The notes under the pieces are model-generated. The model saw only the letters and a program-made list of their open reading frames with translations. It did no database searches and had not been told where the DNA came from. The translations under genes were made by a program, and so were the position numbers. Positions 16,824-24,527 of a stretch of 64,000 nt of DNA are shown here, in pieces. Origin of the DNA: Phenylobacterium zucineum HLK1 (GTDB taxonomy: Bacteria > Pseudomonadota > Alphaproteobacteria > Caulobacterales > Caulobacteraceae); NCBI RefSeq assembly GCF_000017265.1, contig NC_011143.1:62001-126000 (forward strand), written 5' to 3'. Positions within the stretch are counted from its first letter, which is position 1; the number at the start of each line of letters is the position of its first letter.

Positions 16824-17261
16824 TCAGGCCGCCAGCCGGTCCACCCAGCTCTTCAGGGTGTTCACGTCGGCGACGCCGGACTGCCGCGCCGCCACCTGGC
16901 CCTTCTGGAAGGCGAAGAGGGCGGGGATGCCCTGCACGCCGTACTGCGCCGCCAGCTCCGGGTTCTCGTCGACATTGATCTTCACGAACCGCGCCCGCGG
17001 CTCGAGCGCCTGGGCGGCTCTCTCGAAGATCGGCGCCATGGCCCGGCAGGGCCCGCACCACGGCGCCCAAAAGTCGACGATCACTGGCACGTCCGAATTC
17101 TGCAGGTGCTTGCGTGCGCGCTCGCCGCTCAGCGCGATCGGCGCGTGGGGGAAGAGCTTGGCGTGACAGCGCCCGCACTTGGCGGCGTCGGCCGGCCGGT
17201 CGGCGGGCACGTTGTTCGTGCTGTCGCAATCGGGACAGACCACGCGAAGCTTCTCAACCAT
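16824..17261 (-). CDS. trxC: Thioredoxin 2 (TrxC-type, zinc-binding)
   Basis: 145 residues. An N-terminal zinc knuckle with two CxxC pairs (C9/C12 and C29/C32) precedes a thioredoxin domain with the active site WAPWCGPC (C70, C73) and the cis-Pro segment GIPALFAF. TrxC reduces disulfides in oxidised proteins in the cytoplasm, and thioredoxin is a constant member of stress-tolerance islands. ATG 17261 has AAGGAG nine bases upstream. It is convergent with the lon operon and divergent from the peroxiredoxin gene. Confidence 0.92.
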   Translation of the reverse strand: MVEKLRVVCPDCDSTNNVPADRPADAAKCGRCHAKLFPHAPIALSGERARKHLQNSDVPVIVDFWAPWCGPCRAMAPIFERAAQALEPRARFVKINVDENPELAAQYGVQGIPALFAFQKGQVAARQSGVADVNTLKSWVDRLAA

Positions 17262-17343
17262 CGACGCGACTCCTTGGATCTGCTGCTCTGATGAGGGCCA
17301 ATTTGGGCCTCGCGGCGCGCGGCGCCAGAGGTGAACGGAGCGG

Positions 17344-17371
17344 CTTGTGCGGGTGAGGGGCCGCCCTAACT
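17344..17371 (+). promoter_or_regulatory. Sigma32-like promoter for the peroxiredoxin gene
   Basis: CTTGTG (17344-17349), 14 bases, CCCTAACT (17364-17371). It is one of the clearest members of the heat-shock-type promoter set in this window. It lies 79 bases upstream of the peroxiredoxin ATG. Confidence 0.65.
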
Positions 17372-17449
17372 CACGCCTGAGCCGCGGTCCCACGGCCGCG
17401 GACGATCCACCCATTGGACAAGGACAGCTTCAATCAAGGGAGCACAGCC

Positions 17450-18178
17450 ATGGACACGCATGCGGGGCCTCTTCAGGCTCAGCCGACCCGACTTGATCAA
17501 CTCGAACAGGATTTCGCCGCCTTGGCGCCGCAGCTGCCCGAGGGCCCGCAGACGCAGGCGCTTTCGCTGCTGCACGGCATGATCCAGGAGGTCTGGCGTG
17601 GCGGCGCGGCCGCCGCGCCGCAGATCGCCGGCGGCCGCACCCTGCAGGACGTGGCCGATCTGCACCAGCACGCCCCGGCCATGGAAGGCGATGCGGTCAG
17701 CACGCCGCTGAAGGTCGGTGAGCCTGCTCCGGACTTCGCCTTGCCGGACGCGAACGGCCAAGTGGTCCGGCTCTCCGATTTCCGCGGCCGCAACGTGTTG
17801 CTGGTCTTCTATCCGCTCGACTGGAGCCCGGGCTGCAGCCGGCAGCTCGACCTCTATCAGCAGGAGCTCGACGAGTTCCGCAACCGCAACGTCGAAGTGG
17901 TCGGCGTCTCCGTCGACAGCCTGTACAGCCACGGTGCGTGGGCCGCGGTGCGGGGCGTCACCTTCCCGCTGCTGGCGGACTTTAACCCGAAGGGCGAGGT
18001 GGCGCGGCGCTATCAGGTTTGGCGCGATGCGGACGGGTTCTCCGAACGCGCGCTCTACCTGGTCGATGCGGACGGCGTGATCCGCTACGCCCATGTCTCG
18101 CCCAAGCTGCAGCACGTTCCTGACATTTACGAACTCTTCGAGGTCCTGGACGGGCTTGCGGCCCCGAAGGCGGCTTAA
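17450..18178 (+). CDS. 1-Cys peroxiredoxin with extended N-terminus
   Basis: 242 residues. An N-terminal helical extension of about 85 residues precedes an AhpC/TSA thioredoxin fold: GEPAPDFALPDANG, VLLVFYPLDWSPGCS with the peroxidatic Cys (residue 129), and VVGVSVDS. No second cysteine exists in the protein, so it is a 1-Cys enzyme needing an external thiol; the monothiol glutaredoxin encoded 12 bases downstream is the obvious candidate. It should reduce H2O2 and alkyl peroxides in the cytoplasm. ATG 17450 follows AAGGGAG. Transcription probably starts at the sigma32-like promoter at 17344. Confidence 0.85.
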   Translation: MDTHAGPLQAQPTRLDQLEQDFAALAPQLPEGPQTQALSLLHGMIQEVWRGGAAAAPQIAGGRTLQDVADLHQHAPAMEGDAVSTPLKVGEPAPDFALPDANGQVVRLSDFRGRNVLLVFYPLDWSPGCSRQLDLYQQELDEFRNRNVEVVGVSVDSLYSHGAWAAVRGVTFPLLADFNPKGEVARRYQVWRDADGFSERALYLVDADGVIRYAHVSPKLQHVPDIYELFEVLDGLAAPKAA

Positions 18179-18190
18179 GGGGAGGCGGCC

Positions 18191-18484
18191 ATGTTGGGTG
18201 CTGGTTACAGTCCCTTCGCCTCCCGCGGCGCGGTCGCCGGCGAGGTCATCGTCTATGGGAGCCGCTGGTGCGGCGTCACCATGATGGTGCGTCGGCATCT
18301 GGACCGTGCGGGCGTGCCCTACCGCTTCGTCGATTGGGAGGCAGCCCCGCAGGCGAGGGCCCAGCTTGAGTGGTTGGCCGGCGGCCGGCTGGCGAGCCCG
18401 ACCGTCACGGTCGGCGGCCAGATCCTCGTCCAGCCGTCATTGCGCGAGCTCGATTGGGCGCTGATGCGCGCGGGCTACCGCTGA
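18191..18484 (+). CDS. Monothiol glutaredoxin-like protein
   Basis: 97 residues in a glutaredoxin fold: strand [10 protein letters not shown], active site CGVT (C27, the only Cys), helix [18 protein letters not shown], then [16 protein letters not shown] with the cis-Pro. The CGVT motif places it near mycoredoxin/NrdH-type proteins that have lost the resolving Cys. It probably works with a low-molecular-weight thiol to recycle the 1-Cys peroxiredoxin encoded directly upstream. ATG 18191 follows AAGGGGAGGCGGCC. Confidence 0.82.
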   Translation: MLGAGYSPFASRGAVAGEVIVYGSRWCGVTMMVRRHLDRAGVPYRFVDWEAAPQARAQLEWLAGGRLASPTVTVGGQILVQPSLRELDWALMRAGYR

Positions 18485-18519
18485 GCGGAACCTCCAGCTC
18501 AGAACAGTATTAGGTCAGT

Positions 18520-18535
18520 GTGCACTTTATTGCAC
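18520..18535. promoter_or_regulatory. GTGCA-N6-TGCAC palindrome, copy 2
   Basis: GTGCA-CTTTAT-TGCAC, perfect half sites, 65 bases upstream of the second BON gene. A GGAAC box with 16-base spacing to TATT (18487-18511) lies immediately before it and could be a weak EcfG-type promoter. Confidence 0.6.
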
Positions 18536-18540
18536 GTTTC

Positions 18541-18582
18541 GCCGCTCCGGTAGGCTCGAGAAGCCCTGGCCGCCGGAGCGGC
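18541..18582 (+). promoter_or_regulatory. 5'UTR stem-loop before the second BON gene
   Basis: GCCGCTCCGG (18541-18550) pairs perfectly with CCGGAGCGGC (18573-18582) across a 22-base loop. The stem ends just before the ribosome binding site GGCAGGAGGG, so it could protect the message or affect ribosome access. Confidence 0.4.
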
Positions 18583-18599
18583 GGGCAGGAGGGCCAACC

Positions 18600-19277
18600 A
18601 TGCAGAACGATGCTGACATCAAGAAGAACGTCGAAGCCCAGCTGAGCTGGGAGCCGGGCCTGAAGGATGATGACATCGCGGTCGCCGTGAGGGACGGCGT
18701 CGTCACCCTTGCAGGCTTCGTGAAGAGCTACGCCGACTTCTATGCCGCGGAGAACGCCGCCAAGAAGGTGAAGGGCGTCAAGGCGGTCGCCAACGATATC
18801 GAGGTTCGTCTGCCCCAGGTGGACCGCCGACCCGACCCCGACATCGCGCGGGATGCGGTCGACGCGCTGAAGCGTGACCTGCCGGCCGCCTCGGAGCGGA
18901 TCAAGGTGGTGGTGAAGGACGGCTACCTCAGTCTGCAGGGCGAGGTGGAATGGAAGTACCAGAAGGACTGGGCCGAACGCGCTGTCCGCAACATCAAGGG
19001 CGTCGTCGCGGTCTCGAACATCATTCGGATCAAGCCGAAGGTCGAGCCGATCGAACTCAAGAAGAAGATTGAGGACGCCTTCGTCCGCAGCGCTCAGGTG
19101 GACGCACACCACGTGATCGTCGAGGCGGACGGCAGCCAGGTGACCTTGAAGGGCCATGTCCGATCCTGGGCGGAGCGCCAGGAAGCCGAGCGGCAAGCCT
19201 GGTCGGCGCCCGGCGTGACGGAAGTGCGCAACGAACTGACCATTGATCCCTGGCCCTTCGCTAGCCAGGCCGCCTGA
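18600..19277 (+). CDS. Three-BON-domain protein 2
   Basis: 225 residues, three BON domains at about 7-75, 80-150 and 155-218, no signal peptide. It is collinear with the protein at 3946-4608 throughout ([58 protein letters not shown]), so the two are clear duplicates. ATG 18600 has CAGGAGGG. Fifteen bases downstream is a HdeD gene, as at the first copy, but the kinase and YflT-like genes between them are missing here. Regulation probably involves the GTGCA palindrome upstream. Confidence 0.87.
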   Translation: MQNDADIKKNVEAQLSWEPGLKDDDIAVAVRDGVVTLAGFVKSYADFYAAENAAKKVKGVKAVANDIEVRLPQVDRRPDPDIARDAVDALKRDLPAASERIKVVVKDGYLSLQGEVEWKYQKDWAERAVRNIKGVVAVSNIIRIKPKVEPIELKKKIEDAFVRSAQVDAHHVIVEADGSQVTLKGHVRSWAERQEAERQAWSAPGVTEVRNELTIDPWPFASQAA

Positions 19278-19292
19278 ATAAGGAGCATTCCG

Positions 19293-19880
19293 ATGGTCGC
19301 CCGTCACATCCCTATCGAACGATCCCATGGTCTCGCCCTGCCCAAATGGCGGGCGAGCCCCAGGACCTGGTTTATCCTCGAGGGCGTGGCCCTGACGCTG
19401 CTCGGCGTCCTCGCCTTCGCGCTGCCGCTCGCCGCGGGCCTCGCCGCAGCCCTGGTGTTCGGCTGGTTGCTGATCCTCGGCGGCGGGATCAGCCTCGTGG
19501 CGCTGGTCCGCACCCGCCGTCACGCGAATGCCGCCTGGCGCCTGGTGTCAGCGATCGCCGCCATCGTCGCGGGCGTCCTGGCCCTGGTCTATCCGTGGGT
19601 CGGGGCGTGGACTCTGGCGCTGCTGGCCGCCGCCTACTTCTTCGTGACCGGCGTCGCCCTGGCCATGGTCTCGGTGAAGCTCAAGCGCCTCCAGGCGCCC
19701 GGCTGGTACTGGCTCCTGGCCCCGGCCGCCGTCGACCTCGCGCTGGGCGTGCTGGCCATGTTCATCGCCCCCGTCGCAGCGCCGCTGTTCGTCGGCTACC
19801 TCGTCGGGATCGATCTGATGTTCTCCGGCTTGGCGCTGCTGGCCTTCGCCGCGAGCCGCCGCCGCGAGGCCTGGACCTGA
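19293..19880 (+). CDS. hdeD: HdeD family membrane protein 2
   Basis: 195 residues with about six membrane helices in the DUF308/HdeD pattern (GVALTLLGVLAFALPLAAGL, WRLVSAIAAIVAGVLAL, WTLALLAAAYFFVTGVALA, closing GYLVGIDLMFSGLALLAF). It matches the first HdeD (6106-6705) along its length, including RRxxxAxWRLVS and GWYWLL. ATG 19293 follows AAGGAGCATTCCG. Likely an inner-membrane stress protein co-transcribed with the BON gene. Confidence 0.85.
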   Translation: MVARHIPIERSHGLALPKWRASPRTWFILEGVALTLLGVLAFALPLAAGLAAALVFGWLLILGGGISLVALVRTRRHANAAWRLVSAIAAIVAGVLALVYPWVGAWTLALLAAAYFFVTGVALAMVSVKLKRLQAPGWYWLLAPAAVDLALGVLAMFIAPVAAPLFVGYLVGIDLMFSGLALLAFAASRRREAWT

Positions 19881-19882
19881 TC

Positions 19883-21199
19883 CTAGCCGCCGTTCGGCCC
19901 GAGCATACGCTCGGGCCGAACGAGCCGCTCGTAGGTCTCGGCGTCCACCACGCCCGAGGCCAGCGCCGCCTCCCGTAGGCTGACCTTCCGTTGATAGGCG
20001 TCGCGCGCGATCTTCGCGGCGACGTCGTAGCCGATGTGCGGCGCGAGCGCCGTCACCAGCATCACCGACTGCGCGACGTTGAAGGCCAGCACGTCCGTAC
20101 GGGGCTTGAGACCGGCCACACCGTGGTCGGCGAACACTCGGATCGCGTCCGCAAGCAAGGTCGCCGAGCGCAGGACGTTGAACGCCAGAAGCGGCAGGAA
20201 ACCGTTGGACTCGAACTGTCCCTGAGAGGCGGCGAGCGACACGGCGCCGTCTGCGCCGATGACCTGGACGCACACCTGGGCCAAGGCTTCAGCCGCGTCG
20301 GGGTTGGTCTTGCCGGGAAGGCTGCTGCACGGAAGACCGGTCTCCGGGAGCCGCAGCTCATTGAACCCAGCCGCCGGTCCGCTGGCCAGGAGGCGGACGT
20401 CGCTCGAGATCTTGAAGAGCGCCGTCGCGAGCGTCGCGAGCGCTGCGTGGAAGAAGGCGATGCGCCCGGGTCCGGTCAGGTCCGCGAGGGCGTCGGGAGA
20501 TGGGCGCAAGGCAAGGCCAGTGCGCTCGGCCAGCCGTCGAATGGCGCTCGCCGCGAAGCCCGCCGGCACTCCGGCCCCCGTCCCGACGCAACCCTGGCCG
20601 AACGGCACGGCCAGGAGGTCTTCGGCGGCGGCGCTCAGCCGGGACCGGCCGTTGCGCACCTGCTGCAGCCAGCCCGAGACCTCCTGGCCCAGCGTCAGGG
20701 GAGCGGCGTCTTGCAGATGGGTGCGGCCGATCTTGATGAGGTCGGACCAGGCGGCCGCCTTCTGCTCAAGGAGCCCGGTCAGGTGCGCCAACGCCGGGGA
20801 GAGCCCCGTTTCCCACAGTCGCAGCGCGGCCATGTGGAGGGCGGTCTGCACCGCATCAACGCATTGGTGACGGCGCACGTCTTCCGGCCGAATGTCTGCG
20901 TGGCCCCGGGCGACCTCGAGGATCGCCGCGTCGAGCGGATAGGCCAGGCCCGCCCCGCCGCCATCCTGCCAAAGCGGTCGGCTCCAGGCGTCCGGCGGCT
21001 GAACAGAAACCTGAAGCGCGGCCCTGGCGAGCGCTTCGCTGCGCGCCTGATCGAGCGCGCCGCAGTCGCGGTTCGCCAGCGCCGCCGCGGCCCGGACCTC
21101 GCCCAGCGCCCGGATAAGGGCTGGCGGGGGTGGCTCGGCTCCAATCCGCAGGGCCAGCCTTCCGGCCGGCGCGCCGCAGTAAAGGCAAGGGCCGATCAC
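19883..21199 (-). CDS. Divergent class II fumarase/aspartase-like protein
   Basis: 438 residues aligned over the whole length with the fumarase/aspartate ammonia-lyase superfamily: N-terminal YCGAPAGRLALRI and ALIRALGEVRAAAALAN, then GRTHLQDAAPLTLGQEVSGW, which keeps the superfamily His, and the flexible signature loop. Two key regions are altered. The first anion-binding segment (SGTSxNMNxNEVIANRA) and SSND are replaced (GGAGLAYPLDAAILEV, QCVDA). The loop reads CSSLPGKTNP, one residue shorter than GSSxMPxKxNP and starting with Cys. The substrate is therefore uncertain. GTG 21199 is preferred; a GTG at 21277 lies inside a regulatory palindrome. Confidence 0.75.
   Translation of the reverse strand: MIGPCLYCGAPAGRLALRIGAEPPPPALIRALGEVRAAAALANRDCGALDQARSEALARAALQVSVQPPDAWSRPLWQDGGGAGLAYPLDAAILEVARGHADIRPEDVRRHQCVDAVQTALHMAALRLWETGLSPALAHLTGLLEQKAAAWSDLIKIGRTHLQDAAPLTLGQEVSGWLQQVRNGRSRLSAAAEDLLAVPFGQGCVGTGAGVPAGFAASAIRRLAERTGLALRPSPDALADLTGPGRIAFFHAALATLATALFKISSDVRLLASGPAAGFNELRLPETGLPCSSLPGKTNPDAAEALAQVCVQVIGADGAVSLAASQGQFESNGFLPLLAFNVLRSATLLADAIRVFADHGVAGLKPRTDVLAFNVAQSVMLVTALAPHIGYDVAAKIARDAYQRKVSLREAALASGVVDAETYERLVRPERMLGPNGG
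19891..19922. terminator. Perfect 14-bp hairpin between convergent genes
   Basis: Bases 19891-19904 pair exactly with 19909-19922 around the loop ATAC. The stem lies in the last codons of the minus-strand lyase gene and 11 bases after the HdeD stop. It is probably a shared 3'-end hairpin, although neither side has a T-run. Confidence 0.5.
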
Positions 21200-21261
21200 C
21201 GCCGATGAACTGTATTGATCAGGGGCAGAACGCGTCGGGTACTTATTGGTGGCCACCGGGC

Positions 21262-21277
21262 GTGAATTTGAGTGCAC
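21262..21277. promoter_or_regulatory. GTGCA-N6-TGCAC palindrome, copy 3
   Basis: GTGAA-TTTGAG-TGCAC, one imperfect half. It lies in the divergent space between the lyase (start 21199) and the DUF5335 gene (start 21394) and could serve either direction. Confidence 0.45.
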
Positions 21278-21393
21278 GCCCGAAACTGTAGGGCGGGGCT
21301 GGACGTTCTTCCAGCGACCGGGCGCGCCGTCGCTCTAGGCGGCTCCCGATCCGAAATTCTCCTTGTGCAGTTTGAAGTTCGTGAGGATGGAGC

Positions 21394-21744
21394 ATGTCTG
21401 ACGAGGTTATCGACAAGGGCCAGTGGGAGTTCTTCTGCGACCGGCTTTCCCTGCAGCTGGAAGGCGCCCAGACGGAGATTGAGGTCGCGAGCCTGAACAT
21501 CGGCGACCAGATCCAGGCGGAGTGGGTGCCCCTGCTGGGCGTCACCTATGATCCGAAGGACGACATCGTCGAAATCGCCGTGGAGGGCTTGGACCACATC
21601 GTCCGCGAACCCGCCGCCCTGATCGTGCAGCGCGAAGGCGCCGTCGTCGAAAGCCTGGCGGTGGAAAGTGCGTCCGGCGAGCGCCATATCGTTCGCTTCC
21701 GCCAGCCCCTCAGCCTTCCGGCGCCGGAGACGGTGCGACCATGA
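21394..21744 (+). CDS. DUF5335 family protein
   Basis: 116 residues. The order of segments (QWEFFCDRLSLQLEGAQTEIEVA, IGDQIQAEWVPLLGVTYDPKDDIVEI, DHIVREPAALIVQRE, VESASGERHIVRF) matches DUF5335, a small family found beside stress genes in proteobacteria and actinobacteria. Soluble, function unknown. ATG 21394 follows GAGGATGGAGC. Its stop region overlaps the start of the sigma-factor gene (ATGA), so the two are translationally coupled, which hints that DUF5335 could act as a regulator of that sigma factor. Confidence 0.75.
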   Translation: MSDEVIDKGQWEFFCDRLSLQLEGAQTEIEVASLNIGDQIQAEWVPLLGVTYDPKDDIVEIAVEGLDHIVREPAALIVQREGAVVESLAVESASGERHIVRFRQPLSLPAPETVRP

Positions 21745-22388
21745 GCGCGCTGCCAGCCCAGGAGATGGCGCCGGCGCGCGACGAAGCCTGGCGCAAGGTC
21801 CTCGCCGGTGACAAGGACGGCTTTCGGCATCTGATCGAGCCTTACCTGCCGGAGCTGATGGCCGCCGCCGCCCGCGAGCTGCGCTACCGGCGCACGGTCG
21901 GCGACCTGCGCCCGCAGGACCTCTCCGCCGACGAGCTGGTGGGCGAGACCTTGGCGCGGGGCTGGCGGGATCGGGCCCGCAAGCCCCAGAACCTGGAGGT
22001 CCGGCCCTGGCTGCTCGGCCTGTTGTTCAAGGTGCTGGAATCGATCGTCCGCAGCGAGCGGCGCGCCCGCCGGCTCGCCGGCGTCTCCCTCGAGGCGCCG
22101 GTGGAGGATGAAACGGCGGCGGTCGAGGCGACGGACGAGGAATTCTGGGAATGGCATCAGCCCGACGACATCACACGCTGGGAGGACATTATCCCGGCTG
22201 AGGACGTCCAGGCGGACGACGTCAGCGATGACAGGACCTACCAGCTCACCAACGAGGAGCGGCAGGCCCTCGTGCTCAGCGTCGAACACCGGCTGAGCGT
22301 CGTCGAGATCTCGTCGGTCATGAACCTGTCGCCCGACCGGGCGGTCCGCCTCATCGACGCCGCGCAGCGCCAACTCGGGAACGCCTGA
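21741..22388 (+). CDS. ECF-type RNA polymerase sigma factor
   Basis: 215 residues with an ECF layout: region 2 at about 25-100 (FRHLIEPYLPELMAAAAREL, LSADELVGETLARGWRDR, RPWLLGLLFKVLESIVRSERR), an acidic linker of about 55 residues rich in Asp/Glu, and region 4 at about 165-212 (LTNEERQALVLSVEHRLSVVEISSVMNLSPDRAVRLIDAA). No anti-sigma factor gene is adjacent; the coupled partner is the DUF5335 gene. The long acidic linker is unusual for a minimal ECF factor. Target promoters cannot be read from the protein. Confidence 0.78.
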   Translation: MSALPAQEMAPARDEAWRKVLAGDKDGFRHLIEPYLPELMAAAARELRYRRTVGDLRPQDLSADELVGETLARGWRDRARKPQNLEVRPWLLGLLFKVLESIVRSERRARRLAGVSLEAPVEDETAAVEATDEEFWEWHQPDDITRWEDIIPAEDVQADDVSDDRTYQLTNEERQALVLSVEHRLSVVEISSVMNLSPDRAVRLIDAAQRQLGNA

Positions 22389-22393
22389 CGCTC

Positions 22394-23143
22394 ATGGCCA
22401 AGCCTGGCAGGCTGGCCGATAAGGTGGCCATCGTCACCGGCGCGGCGGGCGGCATCGGTCGGGCGATATGCCTGAGACTGGCGAAGAAAGGGGCCGCTGT
22501 CCTCGTCACCGGCCCGCACCTCGAGCGCGCCGAGGCCGTGGCGGCCGAGCTCCTTCGCGAGCGGGGGAGCCGCGCGGCCGCCACGATCTGCGACGTCCGC
22601 GACCCGGCCTTGGTCGCCGCGGCCGTACGCCAGGCGGAGGAGACCTGGGGCGGGCTCGATCTGGTCGTGAACAACGCGGGGGTGATGACCTTCAAGCCCC
22701 TCGAGGAGATCAGCGACGAGGAGTGGCGCGCCGTCCTGGACATCGACCTGCTCGGCGCGGTGCGCGTCACCCGCGAGGCTTTCCGCGCGATGCGGCCGGG
22801 CGGCGCGATCGTCAACGTCGCCAGCGTGCACGCCTTCGAGACCACGCCGCTGGTGGCGCTTTACGCCGCCGCCAAGGCGGCGCTACTGTCGCTGACCCGA
22901 TCGGCGGCGATCGAAGGCAAGCCGAAGGGCTTGCGCGCCAACGCCGTCGTGCCGGGAGCCGTCGACACGGCCATGCTGCGCGACAATCCCAATCTGAAGA
23001 GCGGGGCGGAGCGATTGGACCCCGAAGACGTGGGCTGCCCCGAGGACGTGGCGAGCGCCGTCGCCTTCCTGTGCTCGGATGACGCCGCCTTCGTCACGGG
23101 CGCAGCCCTGGCCGTGGACGGCGGCCGCCTCGCCCGACTCTGA
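22394..23143 (+). CDS. SDR family oxidoreductase
   Basis: 249 residues, classical short-chain dehydrogenase: NAD(P) loop TGAAGGIGRA, NNAG, catalytic Ser in VNVASVHAF and YAAAK (Tyr and Lys), and closing FVTGAALAVDGG. It is similar to glucose/3-oxoacyl-type reductases; the substrate is undetermined. Arg soon after the TGxxxGIG motif and Asp in CDVRDP are compatible with either cofactor. The gene starts 5 bases after the sigma-factor stop and is probably co-transcribed. Confidence 0.85.
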   Translation: MAKPGRLADKVAIVTGAAGGIGRAICLRLAKKGAAVLVTGPHLERAEAVAAELLRERGSRAAATICDVRDPALVAAAVRQAEETWGGLDLVVNNAGVMTFKPLEEISDEEWRAVLDIDLLGAVRVTREAFRAMRPGGAIVNVASVHAFETTPLVALYAAAKAALLSLTRSAAIEGKPKGLRANAVVPGAVDTAMLRDNPNLKSGAERLDPEDVGCPEDVASAVAFLCSDDAAFVTGAALAVDGGRLARL

Positions 23144-23177
23144 ACAGCATGGCCGATGGCCTTTCCGCGTGTCGCCG

Positions 23178-24527
23178 CTACTCGCGGTCCGCCGCAGACG
23201 CCGGCTCCAAGTCGTCCGGATCGTGCGGCCGCACCAGGGACGGCGGGTCGCTCGCCGGGAAGGTTTCCTCCAGCGCCTCATCCAGTAAGGCGTCGACGCG
23301 ATCGCCGGAGGGCCCAGAGCTCGGCAAACCGTTGGCCGGCGCCCGAGGCCACATGAGCTCGGCCGCCTCGTGCGCCATCTCGGCTTCTTCGTTGGCGGGG
23401 ATCACCCACACCGAGACGCAGCTGGTCGGGGCGTCGATGCGGCGCTCGCCGGCGGCGGCGTTGGCTTTGGGATCGATGTCAACCCCCAGCCAGGCAAGGC
23501 GCCGGCAGATCCGCGCCCGCACCTCGGCGTTATGCTCGCCTACGCCGCCGGTGAAGACCAGGCCGTCCATACCGCCGAGTGTGGCCGCCATGGCGCCGAT
23601 CCCCTGGACCGTTCGGTAGACGAAGAGGTCGACGGCGGCCTTGGCGTCCTCGCTGTCGGCGGCCATCAGTTCGCGCAAATCGCCGCTCAGGCCCGAGACG
23701 CCGAGCAGGCCGGACCGCCGGCAGAGCAGGTCCTCGATATCTTCAGGGCTCATCTTGTTGTGCTTGAGGAGATAGAGGACGACGCCGGGGTCCAGGCTGC
23801 CGCACCGGGTGGCCATCATCAGGCCGTCGAGCGCGCTGAAGCCCATCGTCGTGTCCTGGCTCGTCTCGTCTTCCAGCGCGCAAAGGCTCGCGCCGGCGCC
23901 CAGGTGGGCGGCCACGAGGCGGCAGGCGGCGAGGTCGGGATCGACGCTGCGCAGCCGCCGCAGCGTTTGGGCGTAGGACAGGCCGTGGAACCCGTAGCGG
24001 CGAACACCTTGCGCGGTGAGTTCGCGCGGCAGGGCGAAGCGCCGTGCGGTGTCGGGCATGCGGCTGTGGAAGGCGGTGTCGAAGCAGGCGACGTGGGTCG
24101 CGGCGGGCAGTCGCACCCGCGCCTGGCGGTAAAGCGCCAGTCCGACCGGTTGATGCTGGGGCGCGAGGGGCGCCAGGGCCTGCAGCTCGGCCTCGAGGTC
24201 CAGCGAGAAGACCTCCGCCGAGGCGTGATCGCCGCCATGCACGATGCGGTGCGCGACGATCGCGATTGGCTCGTCCTCGGTTTGGCCGTCAAGCCAGGCA
24301 AGGACGCGCGCCACGGCTGAAGCGTGCTCCGGTGCGTCGCCCGCGGCCGACCAGGACTCTTCGAGTAGGGTTTCCCCGCCGGCGTTCCGCACCGAAAGCC
24401 GCGCTTGGCCGTCAAGACCGTCGGCGAGGCCGCGCATCGTTTCCACCAGCTCGCCGCCGTCGCGCCGATAGAGGGCGAACTTCAGGCTCGAGGACCCGGC
24501 GTTCAGGGACAGGATCAGCTCGCTCAC
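23178..24527 (-). CDS. ackA: Acetate kinase with C-terminal extension
   Basis: 449 residues. The acetokinase family segments are present: LSLNAGSSSLKFALY at the N-terminus, VVAHRIVHGGDH-type IVAHRIVHGG, FDTAFHSRMP, YGFHGLSYAQTLRR and VFTGGVGEHNAEVRARI. It converts acetyl phosphate and ADP to acetate and ATP. The usual length is about 400; the last 50 residues form an extra tail with DALLDEALEETFPASDPPS, a short motif I have seen at the ends of other alphaproteobacterial stress proteins. It overlaps the upstream Pta-like gene by ATGA, and the whole unit is led by an hsp20 gene. Confidence 0.93.
   Translation of the reverse strand: MSELILSLNAGSSSLKFALYRRDGGELVETMRGLADGLDGQARLSVRNAGGETLLEESWSAAGDAPEHASAVARVLAWLDGQTEDEPIAIVAHRIVHGGDHASAEVFSLDLEAELQALAPLAPQHQPVGLALYRQARVRLPAATHVACFDTAFHSRMPDTARRFALPRELTAQGVRRYGFHGLSYAQTLRRLRSVDPDLAACRLVAAHLGAGASLCALEDETSQDTTMGFSALDGLMMATRCGSLDPGVVLYLLKHNKMSPEDIEDLLCRRSGLLGVSGLSGDLRELMAADSEDAKAAVDLFVYRTVQGIGAMAATLGGMDGLVFTGGVGEHNAEVRARICRRLAWLGVDIDPKANAAAGERRIDAPTSCVSVWVIPANEEAEMAHEAAELMWPRAPANGLPSSGPSGDRVDALLDEALEETFPASDPPSLVRPHDPDDLEPASAADRE

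Noticed and set aside
18520..18535. Sigma54 promoter (TGGCAC-N5-TTGCA) at the GTGCA palindromes
   Set aside because: Several copies contain TGCAC followed by TTGCA, but the spacing is four instead of five bases and the -24 GG is missing. All copies are better described as symmetric palindromes.
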